Source: Bacteroidales bacterium (GTDB taxonomy: Bacteria; Bacteroidota; Bacteroidia; Bacteroidales; JAADJA01). Taken from it: 21,139 bases of DNA. The stretch covers positions 3,285 to 24,423 of the forward strand of contig JAOZLR010000006.1 in assembly GCA_029934735.1 (NCBI GenBank), given 5' to 3'. The translations under genes and the position numbers were made by a program. Every line of letters starts with the position of its first letter. Positions within the stretch are counted from its first letter, which is position 1. Of this stretch, positions 1-6,798 are shown one piece after another. Below the pieces are notes generated by a model. That model did no database searches, was not told where the DNA came from, and worked only from the letters and a program-made list of their open reading frames with translations.

Positions 1-751
1 ATCTATCAAGTTCTTCAGGCTTGTGAGCGTCTGAGCTAAGGGTGATTGGTATTTGCAAGTGGTGGATCTGCTCAAGTAGTAAAGGTGATGGGAATGTTTT
101 ATCGGAACGGCCTTTATATAAGCCGCGGGTATTGACCTCAATAATGCTTCCGGTTTCTTTAACCATTTTGAGAACTGTCCATACAATATCTTTATACCAG
201 CTCTCTTCTTCAAGGAAGTAGCGGCCCCTGTTATGCATTCCAATTTTATCAATATGAGCAACTATATCAGGTTTTTGGGTTGCAACCATCTCAGTTATTT
301 GCCACCAGTATGTTTCGACAGCTTTACGGATGTTTCCGGCAAACAATGTTTTTAATCCATTGTCGTAAACCGAAGAGTCTGAACCGTCAATAAACCAAAG
401 TTTATTTGTATCCCTGTTTTTTACAAGATGTACACCCCCGATAGTATAATCCAGCAAGGCTCTATCAATAAAATAATCAAACGAATGTGTAATACCCGGG
501 ATATAGTCAATTTCAAGAGAGAGAAATATATTTATCTGCGTTGAATATTTATCTTTTAACCTTCTGATGGCATCACTGTATTCTTCCAGCTTTTCATCCT
601 TTATTGAAAATTTATTTTCAAAGGGGACAGGTGCATGGCCTGAGAATCCGAGAGTATGGAAGTTGAGCTCCAGCGCCTTTTTAACATACTCTTCCGGCTC
701 GGCATTGCCATCGCAAAAAATTGTATGTGTATGATGATTGAAATACTGCAT
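1..751 (-). CDS. PHP-domain phosphatase, histidinol-phosphatase (HisJ/HisK)-like, 3' end cut by window edge
   Basis: An open frame runs leftward from an ATG at 749-751 and leaves the window without a stop; 250 codons are visible. The start reads MQYFNHHTHTIFCDG, which carries the PHP metal-binding H-x-H pair (H7, H9) and a following D-G. Further family landmarks in order are FSGHAP, SLEIDY, GGVHLV, DIVAHIDKIG, IIEVNTRG and, near the edge, LSSDAH, all likely metal ligands of a trinuclear PHP site. The reaction expected for the family is hydrolysis of histidinol phosphate in the cytoplasm. Bacteroidota often use a HisB-type enzyme for that step, so this protein may act on another phosphate ester. 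Known members are roughly 265-280 residues, so only a short C-terminal piece is missing. It lies 67 bp after the U32 gene on the same strand and has its own possible -7 box at 808-815. Confidence 0.85.
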   Translation of the reverse strand, partial: MQYFNHHTHTIFCDGNAEPEEYVKKALELNFHTLGFSGHAPVPFENKFSIKDEKLEEYSDAIRRLKDKYSTQINIFLSLEIDYIPGITHSFDYFIDRALLDYTIGGVHLVKNRDTNKLWFIDGSDSSVYDNGLKTLFAGNIRKAVETYWWQITEMVATQKPDIVAHIDKIGMHNRGRYFLEEESWYKDIVWTVLKMVKETGSIIEVNTRGLYKGRSDKTFPSPLLLEQIHHLQIPITLSSDAHKPEELDR

Positions 752-807
752 AAAGGCATTCAAATTTTTAGTTTTTAATATGTTGCATGCATAACAAGAT
801 TTACAGC

Positions 808-815
808 CAAAATTA
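808..815 (-). promoter_or_regulatory. Possible -7 box for the PHP phosphatase gene
   Basis: On the minus strand this reads TAATTTTG, an exact match to the Bacteroidota -7 consensus TAnnTTTG. It lies just after the U32 stop codon and would give a leader of about 50 nt before the ATG at 751. No well-spaced -33 TTTG is evident, so the gene may instead be cotranscribed with the U32 gene. Confidence 0.35.
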
Positions 816-818
816 TTC

Positions 819-2069
819 TTATTCTTCCTCAATAACCTCAACTACTTTATAAACCTTATCTCCCCTGCGAATAAGATCTTTTACCGGAATAGAGCAAACG
901 TCACCTTTGGAGGTCTTTTCCACCTTTTTGTTATCCACCCGTATTTCTGGAACCAAATCTTCATAGACACCCGTGGTGTCTCCAATTATTCTGTACTCTT
1001 CTCCAACAGATAAATCCTGAGTCTCCATTTTTATTTCGGCAACTCCGATATTTTTATAAAAGTTTGTCACCTTTCCCACATAGACCTTTCTTTTGGTTGC
1101 CTGTGAGCCATATTTTTCGGTCCATTCACCAAACGTCTTACCCATATAATATCCGTTCCAGAATCCTCGGTTGTAAACCGTTGCAAGTTCGACATTCCAT
1201 TTTTCGATATTTTCCTTAGTGAAATCATTGTTAAAATAGGCATTAACAGCTTTTCTGTAAACGGAAGTCACTTTTTTTACATAATCAGGAGCCCTGCCCC
1301 GTCCCTCAATTTTCAGTACCCTGACTCCGGCTTTCAGAACTTTGTCAAGAATGTCAACGGTTTTCAGATCCTTGGGCGACATTATGTATTCGTTGTCTAT
1401 TTCCAGCTCAATTCCCGAATCATCAGTAACCTTATATGGCCTGCGGCATTGTTGCAGGCAGGCGCCACGATTGGCAGATGAATCCAGGTTGTCAAGGCTT
1501 AGGTAACATTTCCCTGAAATAGCCATACATAGTGCACCATGTACAAATACCTCTATTTCCACAAGTCTGCCGGAAGGGCCTTTTATCTGTTGTTCCTGAA
1601 TGGTTTTTGTTATTGCTGCAACCTGTCGCAGGCTCAACTCGCGTGCTGTAACCATCACATCGGCAAATTGAGAGTAGAACTTTACAGCCTCAATATTGGT
1701 GACATTTGTTTGTGTAGACATATGTACCTCCATCCCGACTGCCCGTGCATACTGAATGACTGACATATCAGTAGCAATAATGGCTGAGACTCCATGCTCT
1801 TTTGCCTTTTCAACCAGCACGCGCATCTCTGTCAGTTCATTATCGTAAATGACTGTATTTAGCGTAAGATAAGTCTTGATGTTGTGTTCCCTACAAATAT
1901 TTGTTATGTTTCTCAGATCGTTCAAGGTGAAGTTCTGGCTCGACTTTGAACGCATATTAAGATGGCCAATACCAAAATAAACCGAATCAGCCCCACCCTG
2001 AATGGCTGCCATAAGTGAACCGAACGATCCTACGGGTGACATTATCTCTATGTTGTTGGATTTACCCAA
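819..2069 (-). CDS. Peptidase U32 family protein (TrhP/RlhA-like RNA hydroxylase)
   Basis: This is a full-length U32-family protein of about 416 residues. The N-terminal half is the family barrel: the first strand IEIMSPVGS (residues 7-15), GGADSVYFG (25-33), then EVFVHGALCMAISGKC (173-188). That last stretch matches the U32 signature. Cysteines C181, C188, C204 and C208 (the last two in NRGACLQQC) are placed as expected for the iron-sulfur cluster described in UbiU/UbiV and related proteins. A C-terminal small beta-domain (about 330-416) makes it most like TrhP/YrrO, which uses prephenate to hydroxylate U34 of tRNA; RlhA (23S rRNA) is an alternative. The chosen start is TTG at 2069, because the first in-frame ATG (2042) would remove the conserved first strand. 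A promoter-like motif overlaps this TTG, so the start is uncertain. Confidence 0.88.
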   Translation of the reverse strand: MGKSNNIEIMSPVGSFGSLMAAIQGGADSVYFGIGHLNMRSKSSQNFTLNDLRNITNICREHNIKTYLTLNTVIYDNELTEMRVLVEKAKEHGVSAIIATDMSVIQYARAVGMEVHMSTQTNVTNIEAVKFYSQFADVMVTARELSLRQVAAITKTIQEQQIKGPSGRLVEIEVFVHGALCMAISGKCYLSLDNLDSSANRGACLQQCRRPYKVTDDSGIELEIDNEYIMSPKDLKTVDILDKVLKAGVRVLKIEGRGRAPDYVKKVTSVYRKAVNAYFNNDFTKENIEKWNVELATVYNRGFWNGYYMGKTFGEWTEKYGSQATKRKVYVGKVTNFYKNIGVAEIKMETQDLSVGEEYRIIGDTTGVYEDLVPEIRVDNKKVEKTSKGDVCSIPVKDLIRRGDKVYKVVEVIEEE

Positions 2070-2099
2070 AATATTCCTTGTTAAAATTCAGGCTGCAAA
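2067..2099 (-). promoter_or_regulatory. Possible promoter of the U32 gene
   Basis: On the minus strand TTTG (2096-2099) is followed after 21 nt by ATATTTTG (2067-2074), close to the Bacteroidota pattern TTTG-N19-21-TAnnTTTG with a mismatch at the first T of the -7 box. The box overlaps the likely TTG start codon at 2069, so either the promoter is not real or translation starts at the ATG at 2042. Confidence 0.25.
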
Positions 2100-2100
2100 A

Positions 2101-3354
2101 TTAACATAAATCCAATGAGTAGGGGAGTTTAAGTGAAATCTGCAAATCGTTTGTCAATTGCGAATTCGGATTTATTAAATAGGCTTCGTCAATGTTGGTA
2201 TAGTTTCTTTTAAACGCCTTTAATCCATTAAAGTCATCCTGTTTGATTTTTAGTTTATATTTTACCTCAATAGGGATCTGTTTATGAATCTTATCAATAA
2301 TAAAATCAACTTCCCGCATATTTTTGTCTTGCCAGAATTTAATATCCTCACATCCGATTTTCAAAAGTTCGGATAAAACATACCCTTCAAAAAGAAAACC
2401 CGAATCGTTTCGCATTGACGGAGCCTCAAAGTAATTCATAAAATAATTTCTGACACCGTTATCAATAAAGTAAATCTTTGGTATCTTAACTAATTCCTTG
2501 TTTTTATTAGTAAAAAATGGTCGTACTTCTTTTATTAGAAAAGTCTCTTTTAAAATTTCGATGTATTTTCTCAATTCATATTCTTTTAAAAAGCACAAAC
2601 CCGAAATCTCAGCAAAATTGATTTTTTGACCGTTATTTATTGCTAAAATCTCAATTAATCGTTTTACATTTAGTATTTTATCTACATTTAAGTATTCAAC
2701 AAGGTCTTTTTTAACATACAAATCAAAGATAGACTTAAATACATCTGTTTTATTTTTTTTTCCTTCCGTTAAAACCACTTCAGGATAACCTCCGAAAATC
2801 AAAAATTCCTGAAACAAAGCTTCCAGCCGTGGAATTTTAATTTCATTCCCTGAAAGAGATTGTACGTTTTCCAGCTGCCGCAGAGCTTCAACATCTTCTT
2901 TGAAAATGATAAACTCTTCAAAGTCGAGTGGATATAAAAAATGAAGATTTTTTCTTCCTGCTAAAGACTCCTGCACTTCATTTTTTATTTTGACCGAAGA
3001 TGACCCTGTTGCATATATCTTAACATTATGATGATGGTCGTAAACATTTTTTAATACTATTGAAAACCTGGGATATTTCTGAAACTCGTCAAGAAATAAA
3101 TAGAAAAAGCTTTTCTGATCTATTTTGTATCCTGATAATTTCATCGTGTTGATTAATATCTCATAAGTTGAGACAATTTCATAATTAGATAAGATGTCCA
3201 AATCTAAATAAATCCCTTTTGCTTTCCTGGTCAAAATACTATGAAGCTCTTTTAAAATAGTGGTCTTTCCAACTTGACGTGAACCAAGAATTATTGATAC
3301 TTTATGATTGTTTTTCTCATTGAGTAATTTTGCGAACAGTTTTCTGATTTTCAT
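2101..3354 (-). CDS. AAA-family ATPase with C-terminal DUF4143 domain
   Basis: The 417-residue protein has an N-terminal P-loop ATPase: Walker A GSRQVGKTT (residues 24-32), Walker B YLFLDE (85-90), and a sensor-like ATGSSS (115-120) followed by LAGR (131-134). The C-terminal half fits DUF4143. Around residues 335-385 it contains FEGYVLSELL, then EVDFII and IPIEVKYK, a spacing that resembles the D...ExK core of the PD-(D/E)xK nuclease fold. Length and order match the large family of bacterial AAA_14/DUF4143 proteins, whose function is largely unknown; I do not assign one. The gene is visibly more AT-rich than its neighbours, which is compatible with transfer. The ATG at 3352-3354 is preceded by two 27-bp operator-like repeats, each containing a TAATTTTG box. 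It ends 31 bp before the U32 start and is divergent from the SRAP gene. Confidence 0.9.
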   Translation of the reverse strand: MKIRKLFAKLLNEKNNHKVSIILGSRQVGKTTILKELHSILTRKAKGIYLDLDILSNYEIVSTYEILINTMKLSGYKIDQKSFFYLFLDEFQKYPRFSIVLKNVYDHHHNVKIYATGSSSVKIKNEVQESLAGRKNLHFLYPLDFEEFIIFKEDVEALRQLENVQSLSGNEIKIPRLEALFQEFLIFGGYPEVVLTEGKKNKTDVFKSIFDLYVKKDLVEYLNVDKILNVKRLIEILAINNGQKINFAEISGLCFLKEYELRKYIEILKETFLIKEVRPFFTNKNKELVKIPKIYFIDNGVRNYFMNYFEAPSMRNDSGFLFEGYVLSELLKIGCEDIKFWQDKNMREVDFIIDKIHKQIPIEVKYKLKIKQDDFNGLKAFKRNYTNIDEAYLINPNSQLTNDLQISLKLPYSLDLC

Positions 3355-3360
3355 TGATAT

Positions 3361-3387
3361 TTTATTTTAGAAAAGTCCAAAATTAAA
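3361..3387 (-). repeat. Operator-like repeat, copy proximal to the DUF4143 ATPase
   Basis: Read on the minus strand this 27-bp element contains TAATTTTG, a -7 box match at 3378-3385, running into an imperfect palindrome TTTTGGA-N5-TCTAAAA. The box lies 24 bp before the ATG at 3354, so transcription would begin inside the palindrome. That is a typical site for a repressor to bind. A second copy lies 32 bp further upstream. Confidence 0.6.
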
Positions 3388-3392
3388 TAAAT

Positions 3393-3419
3393 TTTATTTT
3401 AGAATTATCCAAAATTAAA
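3393..3419 (-). repeat. Operator-like repeat, distal copy
   Basis: This 27-bp copy differs from the proximal one only within its central spacer and again carries TAATTTTG and the TTTTGGA...TCTAAAA arms on the minus strand. It starts 32 bp (about three helical turns) from the first copy, so two bound proteins would sit on the same DNA face. The repeat pair occupies the region between the ATPase and the divergent SRAP gene. Confidence 0.6.
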
Positions 3420-3470
3420 ATTATTTTTAAATAGAGTCATTTTTGAAGATTACATATTTTTAATTTTTCT

Positions 3471-3478
3471 TACCTTTG
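3471..3478 (+). promoter_or_regulatory. -7 promoter box of the SRAP gene; probably leaderless
   Basis: TACCTTTG matches TAnnTTTG exactly and ends 4 nt before the ATG at 3483. Transcription normally starts a few bases after this box, so the mRNA would begin at or next to the start codon. The nearest upstream TTTG (3442-3445) is 25 nt away, longer than the usual 19-21. Confidence 0.5.
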
Positions 3479-3482
3479 TCTT

Positions 3483-4148
3483 ATGTGCGGAAGATTTTCA
3501 TTTGCGGTTATTGCAGAAATGATAGAAGAGCATTTCCATATCAGGGTGGATACAAATACCTATAAACCAAGTTATAACTGTGCCCCAACACAAAAACTTG
3601 CTGTCATTTCAAATCAAAATCCTGATGAGTTGAGTTTTTATAGGTGGGGTTTAATTCCTTTTTGGGCTAAAGATAAGTCGTTTGGAAATAAACTGATAAA
3701 TGCAAAGGCGGAGACAATTGATCAAAAGCCCTCTTTCAAAAACTCTTTCAAGCAAAAGCGTTGCCTTGTGTTGAGCGACGGGTTTTATGAATGGCAAAAG
3801 ATAAGTTCAAAGGAGAAAATTCCATATAGAATTATTATGAAAAATGGTTCTCCTTTTGCTATGGCGGGAATTTGGGATTCGTGGAAAGATGAGTCCGGAG
3901 AAACCATTGATTCTTTTGCAATTATAACAACAGAACCCAATGAACTGATGAAAAATATTCACACAAGAATGCCTGTCATTTTCAAACCCGGAGAAGAAAG
4001 AATCTGGATAGAAGAACACAATCCTGAAATTTTGAAATCCCTGTTAAAACCTATTGAATCCGATTTCCTAACAGCCTATTGCGTTTCAAAACTGATTAAT
4101 TCGCCTGCAAATGATTCACCGGAAGTTTTTATAAGGGCGGGGAACTAA
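3483..4148 (+). CDS. SRAP-domain protein (HMCES/YedK family), abasic-site shielding
   Basis: The 221-residue protein begins MCGRFS, so removal of Met1 would expose the catalytic Cys2. This residue forms a thiazolidine crosslink with abasic sites in single-stranded DNA and protects them from cleavage. Other active-site landmarks are present: YNCAPTQ (31-37), RWGLIPFWA (54-62), N73 within INAKAET, E103 in GFYEW, and H160 in HTRMP. These positions agree closely with C2, N75, E105 and H160 of E. coli YedK, and the length is normal for the family. The ATG at 3483 must be the start because Cys2 has to follow it directly. It is transcribed away from the DUF4143 ATPase from a likely leaderless promoter, and it converges on the LuxE-like gene. 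I see no sign of an associated SOS box or polymerase gene. Confidence 0.95.
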   Translation: MCGRFSFAVIAEMIEEHFHIRVDTNTYKPSYNCAPTQKLAVISNQNPDELSFYRWGLIPFWAKDKSFGNKLINAKAETIDQKPSFKNSFKQKRCLVLSDGFYEWQKISSKEKIPYRIIMKNGSPFAMAGIWDSWKDESGETIDSFAIITTEPNELMKNIHTRMPVIFKPGEERIWIEEHNPEILKSLLKPIESDFLTAYCVSKLINSPANDSPEVFIRAGN

Positions 4149-4178
4149 TATGTTAAGGGTTAAAAGTTATATGTTAAG
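4148..4178. repeat. Pair of 10-bp direct repeats after the SRAP gene
   Basis: The sequence atatgttaag occurs at 4148-4157 and again at 4169-4178, starting at the last base of the SRAP stop codon. The purpose is unknown; it adjoins the heptamer repeat. Confidence 0.4.
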
Positions 4179-4190
4179 TTATTTATTTTG

Positions 4191-4232
4191 CCGATTGCAG
4201 ACTGCCAACTGCTGATTGCCGACTGCCGATTT
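4191..4232. repeat. Degenerate tandem heptamer repeat, consensus CCGACTG
   Basis: Six consecutive 7-bp units can be read: CCGATTG, CAGACTG, CCAACTG, CTGATTG, CCGACTG, CCGATTT. They fill the 90-bp gap between the convergent SRAP and LuxE-like genes. The sequence is GC-richer than its surroundings and has no coding signal. Similar short heptamer repeats occur dispersed in other bacterial genomes. Confidence 0.6.
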
Positions 4233-4238
4233 GCTATT

Positions 4239-5222
4239 TTAACCCACCATCAGATTACACCCCCGAATATCACTACTATCGAAACGGCCAAGAACCTCAA
4301 ACGAGCCGTCGTCATATTTTTTGCCCAGGTCTTGTGTTGCGATGAAAGAGCAGGAGTGGACATTCGCAAGGTCTATGATGTTTATTCCACCTGTTTTCCC
4401 ATTTTTAATTATCGACAAAGGGTCATTTGTATCGCGTATCAGAATTTTCATCCAGGGAGGAGAACGGAATATGCCGTCACCCTTCGAATAGGCCTGCGAC
4501 AACAGTTCCGTCATCCCGTATTCTGAATGGACTTTATTTATTCCGAATTTGTTTTTCAGAAATTCGTGCATCTCCTCTCTTACCATCTCCTTACGACGCC
4601 CCTTCATCCCACCTGTTTCCATAACAACTGCTTTTTCAAGGTTCAGATCATATTTTTCAGCCAGATCAAGCAGGGCATAAGTTACACCCAGCAGGAAAAC
4701 ACTAGTGGAGTCTTTTTTTGTGAGCAAATCAGCAAGTTCGTTATAGTTGTCAAGAAAAAAGCCACTGTCCGGATTTTCTGACAAATCAATAAGCTTTCCA
4801 GCCATAAAAACCAGCGAGGATCCTTCACGTTCCAGATAGGAGGGAAGCAATGCCAGAATTCTATATTTTGCAGGATTTCCATAAAAAAACTGAAAACCCT
4901 TCACAAAGCTTTTTTCATATAGTGATAAATTAGCAATAAAATGCAGGCTTTGAGATGTTCCGGTTGTGCCACTGCTTAAAAAAACCCTCTCCTCTTTCAA
5001 TCCCTTTGCCATCACTTTGTGGGTTTTAAAAAATTCAATGGGAAGAAAAGGGATGTGGTTAAAATTCTTTATAGAATAAATATCATCAGTTATGGAATCA
5101 ACAAATTGTCTGTAAATTTCAACAGTATTATACTGATAATGAAAAATCTTAAGAGATACATCATTAAATTCCCTTTCAGAAGAGATTGTGAAAATCCGGC
5201 TTTCGATATCCTTTGTATTCAT
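4239..5222 (-). CDS. LuxE-like acyl-protein synthetase / acyl-activating enzyme (ANL superfamily)
   Basis: From the ATG at 5220-5222 the protein has 327 residues. It carries the adenylate-forming core motifs: SGTTGT (84-89) for phosphate binding, VMETGGMKGRR (200-210), SEYGMTE (233-239) matching the YGxTE motif, and LGRFDSSD (311-318) near the hinge. The size and motif spacing fit the LuxE family, which activates a fatty acid as acyl-AMP and passes it to a protein or carrier thiol. No luxC, luxD or luxAB partner is in the window, so a bioluminescence role is not implied. A longer frame starts at a TTG at 5243, but that TTG is part of a -7 box (5241-5248), so ATG 5222 is the better start. The gene is probably monocistronic: it diverges from the lipoprotein gene and converges on SRAP. 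The substrate cannot be read from the sequence. Confidence 0.8.
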   Translation of the reverse strand: MNTKDIESRIFTISSEREFNDVSLKIFHYQYNTVEIYRQFVDSITDDIYSIKNFNHIPFLPIEFFKTHKVMAKGLKEERVFLSSGTTGTSQSLHFIANLSLYEKSFVKGFQFFYGNPAKYRILALLPSYLEREGSSLVFMAGKLIDLSENPDSGFFLDNYNELADLLTKKDSTSVFLLGVTYALLDLAEKYDLNLEKAVVMETGGMKGRRKEMVREEMHEFLKNKFGINKVHSEYGMTELLSQAYSKGDGIFRSPPWMKILIRDTNDPLSIIKNGKTGGINIIDLANVHSCSFIATQDLGKKYDDGSFEVLGRFDSSDIRGCNLMVG

Positions 5223-5240
5223 TCTTAATGTGTAATTTTG

Positions 5241-5248
5241 CAAAGATA
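5241..5248 (-). promoter_or_regulatory. -7 promoter box of the LuxE-like gene
   Basis: The minus strand reads TATCTTTG, an exact TAnnTTTG match. It ends 18 nt before the ATG at 5222. The box contains the TTG that would otherwise be taken as an upstream start codon, which argues for the shorter protein. Confidence 0.5.
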
Positions 5249-5286
5249 GGGAAACAATAATTTACAAGTAAGTACAATAATTTTGT

Positions 5287-5294
5287 TAATTTTG
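5287..5294 (+). promoter_or_regulatory. Possible -7 promoter box of the lipoprotein gene
   Basis: TAATTTTG matches TAnnTTTG and lies 26 nt before the ATG at 5321. Together with the opposite box at 5241-5248 it makes a compact divergent promoter region. A well-spaced -33 TTTG is not evident. Confidence 0.4.
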
Positions 5295-5320
5295 TCTTTT
5301 AACTATTGAATACAGGATAA

Positions 5321-5842
5321 ATGAAGAAAATATTTTTTAAAAATATCATTCTTATAATTGCTATTGCAGGAATGTTTTATGCCTGCAGGAAAAAGGATGT
5401 ATATCCTGTTGAGCCTGAAATTAAATTTGAAAATTTCCTTACTATTTACAACTACGGACAGAGCTATCCTGAGAGGGGTGTTCTAATTTTTTCATTTACC
5501 GACGGTGACGGCGATATTGGACTTTTTCAGGGCGATACAATTCCGCCGTATGATTACAACCTTTTTATCTCATATTTTGAAATTCAGAATGGTGACACTA
5601 TAGAAGTTTTTCTGACCCAAACCGACCCGTCAACAGGAGATGTGGACACACTTAATTTCAACGGGCGAATTCCCATTCTTACCCCGCTCAGTTCTAATAA
5701 ATCAATCAGCGGGGAGGTTGAGGATACACTTTTTATTCATAATCCAACCTCGCCTTTCGATACCATTATGTTTAAAGCGTACATAGTTGATCGGGCATTG
5801 CATCACAGTAATACCATTACTACTCCGTTGATTGTGAGGTAA
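5321..5842 (+). CDS. Small envelope lipoprotein of unknown function
   Basis: The 173-residue product starts with a lysine-rich N-terminus and a hydrophobic stretch ending in the lipobox-like FYAC, with the lipidated cysteine at position 22. The mature protein should be anchored in the envelope. After C22 comes RKKD and no clear acidic surface-export signal. The body contains FTDGDGDIGLF near residues 67-77; the DxDxD pattern could bind calcium. Beta-rich segments follow, ending FKAYIVDRALHHSNTITTP. Proteins with this F-DGDGDIG pattern and size are familiar in Bacteroidota, but I know of no function. It is followed after 197 bp by a beta-barrel gene on the same strand; whether the two are cotranscribed is unclear. 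Confidence 0.75.
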   Translation: MKKIFFKNIILIIAIAGMFYACRKKDVYPVEPEIKFENFLTIYNYGQSYPERGVLIFSFTDGDGDIGLFQGDTIPPYDYNLFISYFEIQNGDTIEVFLTQTDPSTGDVDTLNFNGRIPILTPLSSNKSISGEVEDTLFIHNPTSPFDTIMFKAYIVDRALHHSNTITTPLIVR

Positions 5843-6039
5843 ATCTTAAAGAAATATCCAGCTGTTTCACTTAAATTCGCTTGGTAAAAAATAATCATGG
5901 GTATATGAAATTCCGAATAACCAGATTCAAAGTTGAAAATGAGTAAACATTTTTCAATCTTTTTTGTTATACCAGCTAGCACCTTTATAAAATTTTTTTT
6001 GAACTAATTATTTTATTTAAAAACTAAAATTTATTATTA

Positions 6040-6609
6040 ATGAAAAACATTACAATTATTTTAATCGCATTTTTTCTGTTTGGATCACTTTTGACAAATG
6101 CTCAGGATGACAAAGACAAAAAATTCGGCATCCGTGCCGGATGGCAAGTTTCCGATTTTATAAAAGATGGAAGCAAACCGGATTCTGCTAGTAACTATAA
6201 CAGTTTTTATGTTGGATTTTTCCGCGACACCAAGATTATCCCGATGTTGCATTTTGGCTCCGGACTTGAATATTTTCAAAATGGGAGTAATTATGGAGAT
6301 AATAGCAAAAGGGTATTACATACGATTAGTGTTCCCTTAAATTTAAAATTTAAAATCGGACCTGTTTTTGCCCTCGCAGGAGTTGCCGGTAATTTTGTGG
6401 TTTCCGAAAAACTTACACTTATGGGCGAAGATGTTAGTCCTGAAGATTATGGTGGTAAAACAAATTGGTTTGATCTGCCTGCTTATGCAGGTTTGGGAGT
6501 AAAGATCTTAGTTGTCACAATTGAAGCAAGATATCATTGGGGACTGCTGGAAGCCAGAGACGGCTATAATATTCAGTATTTTCAGTTAGGAGCAGGAATT
6601 TCGTTCTAA
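6040..6609 (+). CDS. Outer-membrane beta-barrel protein (porin-family, OmpA-barrel-like)
   Basis: The 189-residue product has a signal peptide (MKNITIILIAFFLFGSLLTNA, cut near AQ at 21-22). The rest alternates polar and hydrophobic residues as in a small beta-barrel: FGIRAGWQVSDF, FYVGFFRD, LHFGSGLEYF, HTISVPLNLKFKIG, FALAGVAGNFVV, LPAYAGLGVKI, VTIEARYHWGL. It ends in QLGAGISF, with the terminal phenylalanine typical of proteins inserted by the BAM complex. The barrel would be about eight strands, as in the Bacteroidota 'outer membrane protein beta-barrel domain' family. Nothing shows a specific ligand. The leader before the ATG is very A/T-rich without a clear ribosome site, as usual for this phylum. 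Confidence 0.85.
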   Translation: MKNITIILIAFFLFGSLLTNAQDDKDKKFGIRAGWQVSDFIKDGSKPDSASNYNSFYVGFFRDTKIIPMLHFGSGLEYFQNGSNYGDNSKRVLHTISVPLNLKFKIGPVFALAGVAGNFVVSEKLTLMGEDVSPEDYGGKTNWFDLPAYAGLGVKILVVTIEARYHWGLLEARDGYNIQYFQLGAGISF

Positions 6610-6632
6610 ATGAATCCTGTAGTAAAAAAGAG

Positions 6633-6697
6633 GAGGTAGGACTACCTCAAACCTTTCGGTGTCAGGGCAGGACGGTGCGGCTGAGACCCGAAAGGTT
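6633..6697. repeat. GC-rich compound hairpin element between the beta-barrel and aldehyde dehydrogenase genes
   Basis: Two inverted repeats lie side by side. The small one is GAGGTAG / CTACCTC (6633-6639 and 6642-6648). The large one pairs AACCTTTCGG (6650-6659) with CCGAAAGGTT (6688-6697). It extends inward with TCAG/CTGA after one bulge and one mismatch, leaving a 15-nt GC-rich loop. No T-run follows, so it is not a standard intrinsic terminator. It could be a dispersed palindromic repeat, an mRNA-end stabiliser or a small structured RNA. Confidence 0.55.
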
Positions 6698-6763
6698 GAA
6701 CTCCCAATTAAGTAAATCTTCATCACAATCAACATTCTTATTCAAACCAACTCCCAATTTCAC

Positions 6764-6771
6764 TATTTTTG
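6764..6771 (+). promoter_or_regulatory. -7 promoter box of the aldehyde dehydrogenase gene
   Basis: TATTTTTG matches TAnnTTTG exactly and lies 27 nt before the ATG at 6799. No -33 TTTG is found at 19-21 nt upstream. The preceding hairpin element separates this promoter from the upstream gene. Confidence 0.45.
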
Positions 6772-6798
6772 TTTCCTTAAACGAAAAATGCATTTGCT

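Noticed and set aside
2101..3420. The DUF4143 ATPase as part of an insertion sequence
   Set aside because: There is no transposase motif, no terminal inverted repeats and no target duplication; the 27-bp repeats lie on one side only and look regulatory.
4188..4781. Plus-strand frames opposite the LuxE-like gene
   Set aside because: They overlap a well-supported adenylate-forming enzyme on the minus strand and show no recognisable domain; the first starts in the heptamer repeat.
6633..6697. Riboswitch for the aldehyde dehydrogenase gene
   Set aside because: The element lies upstream of the likely promoter box at 6764, so it would not be in that gene's leader.
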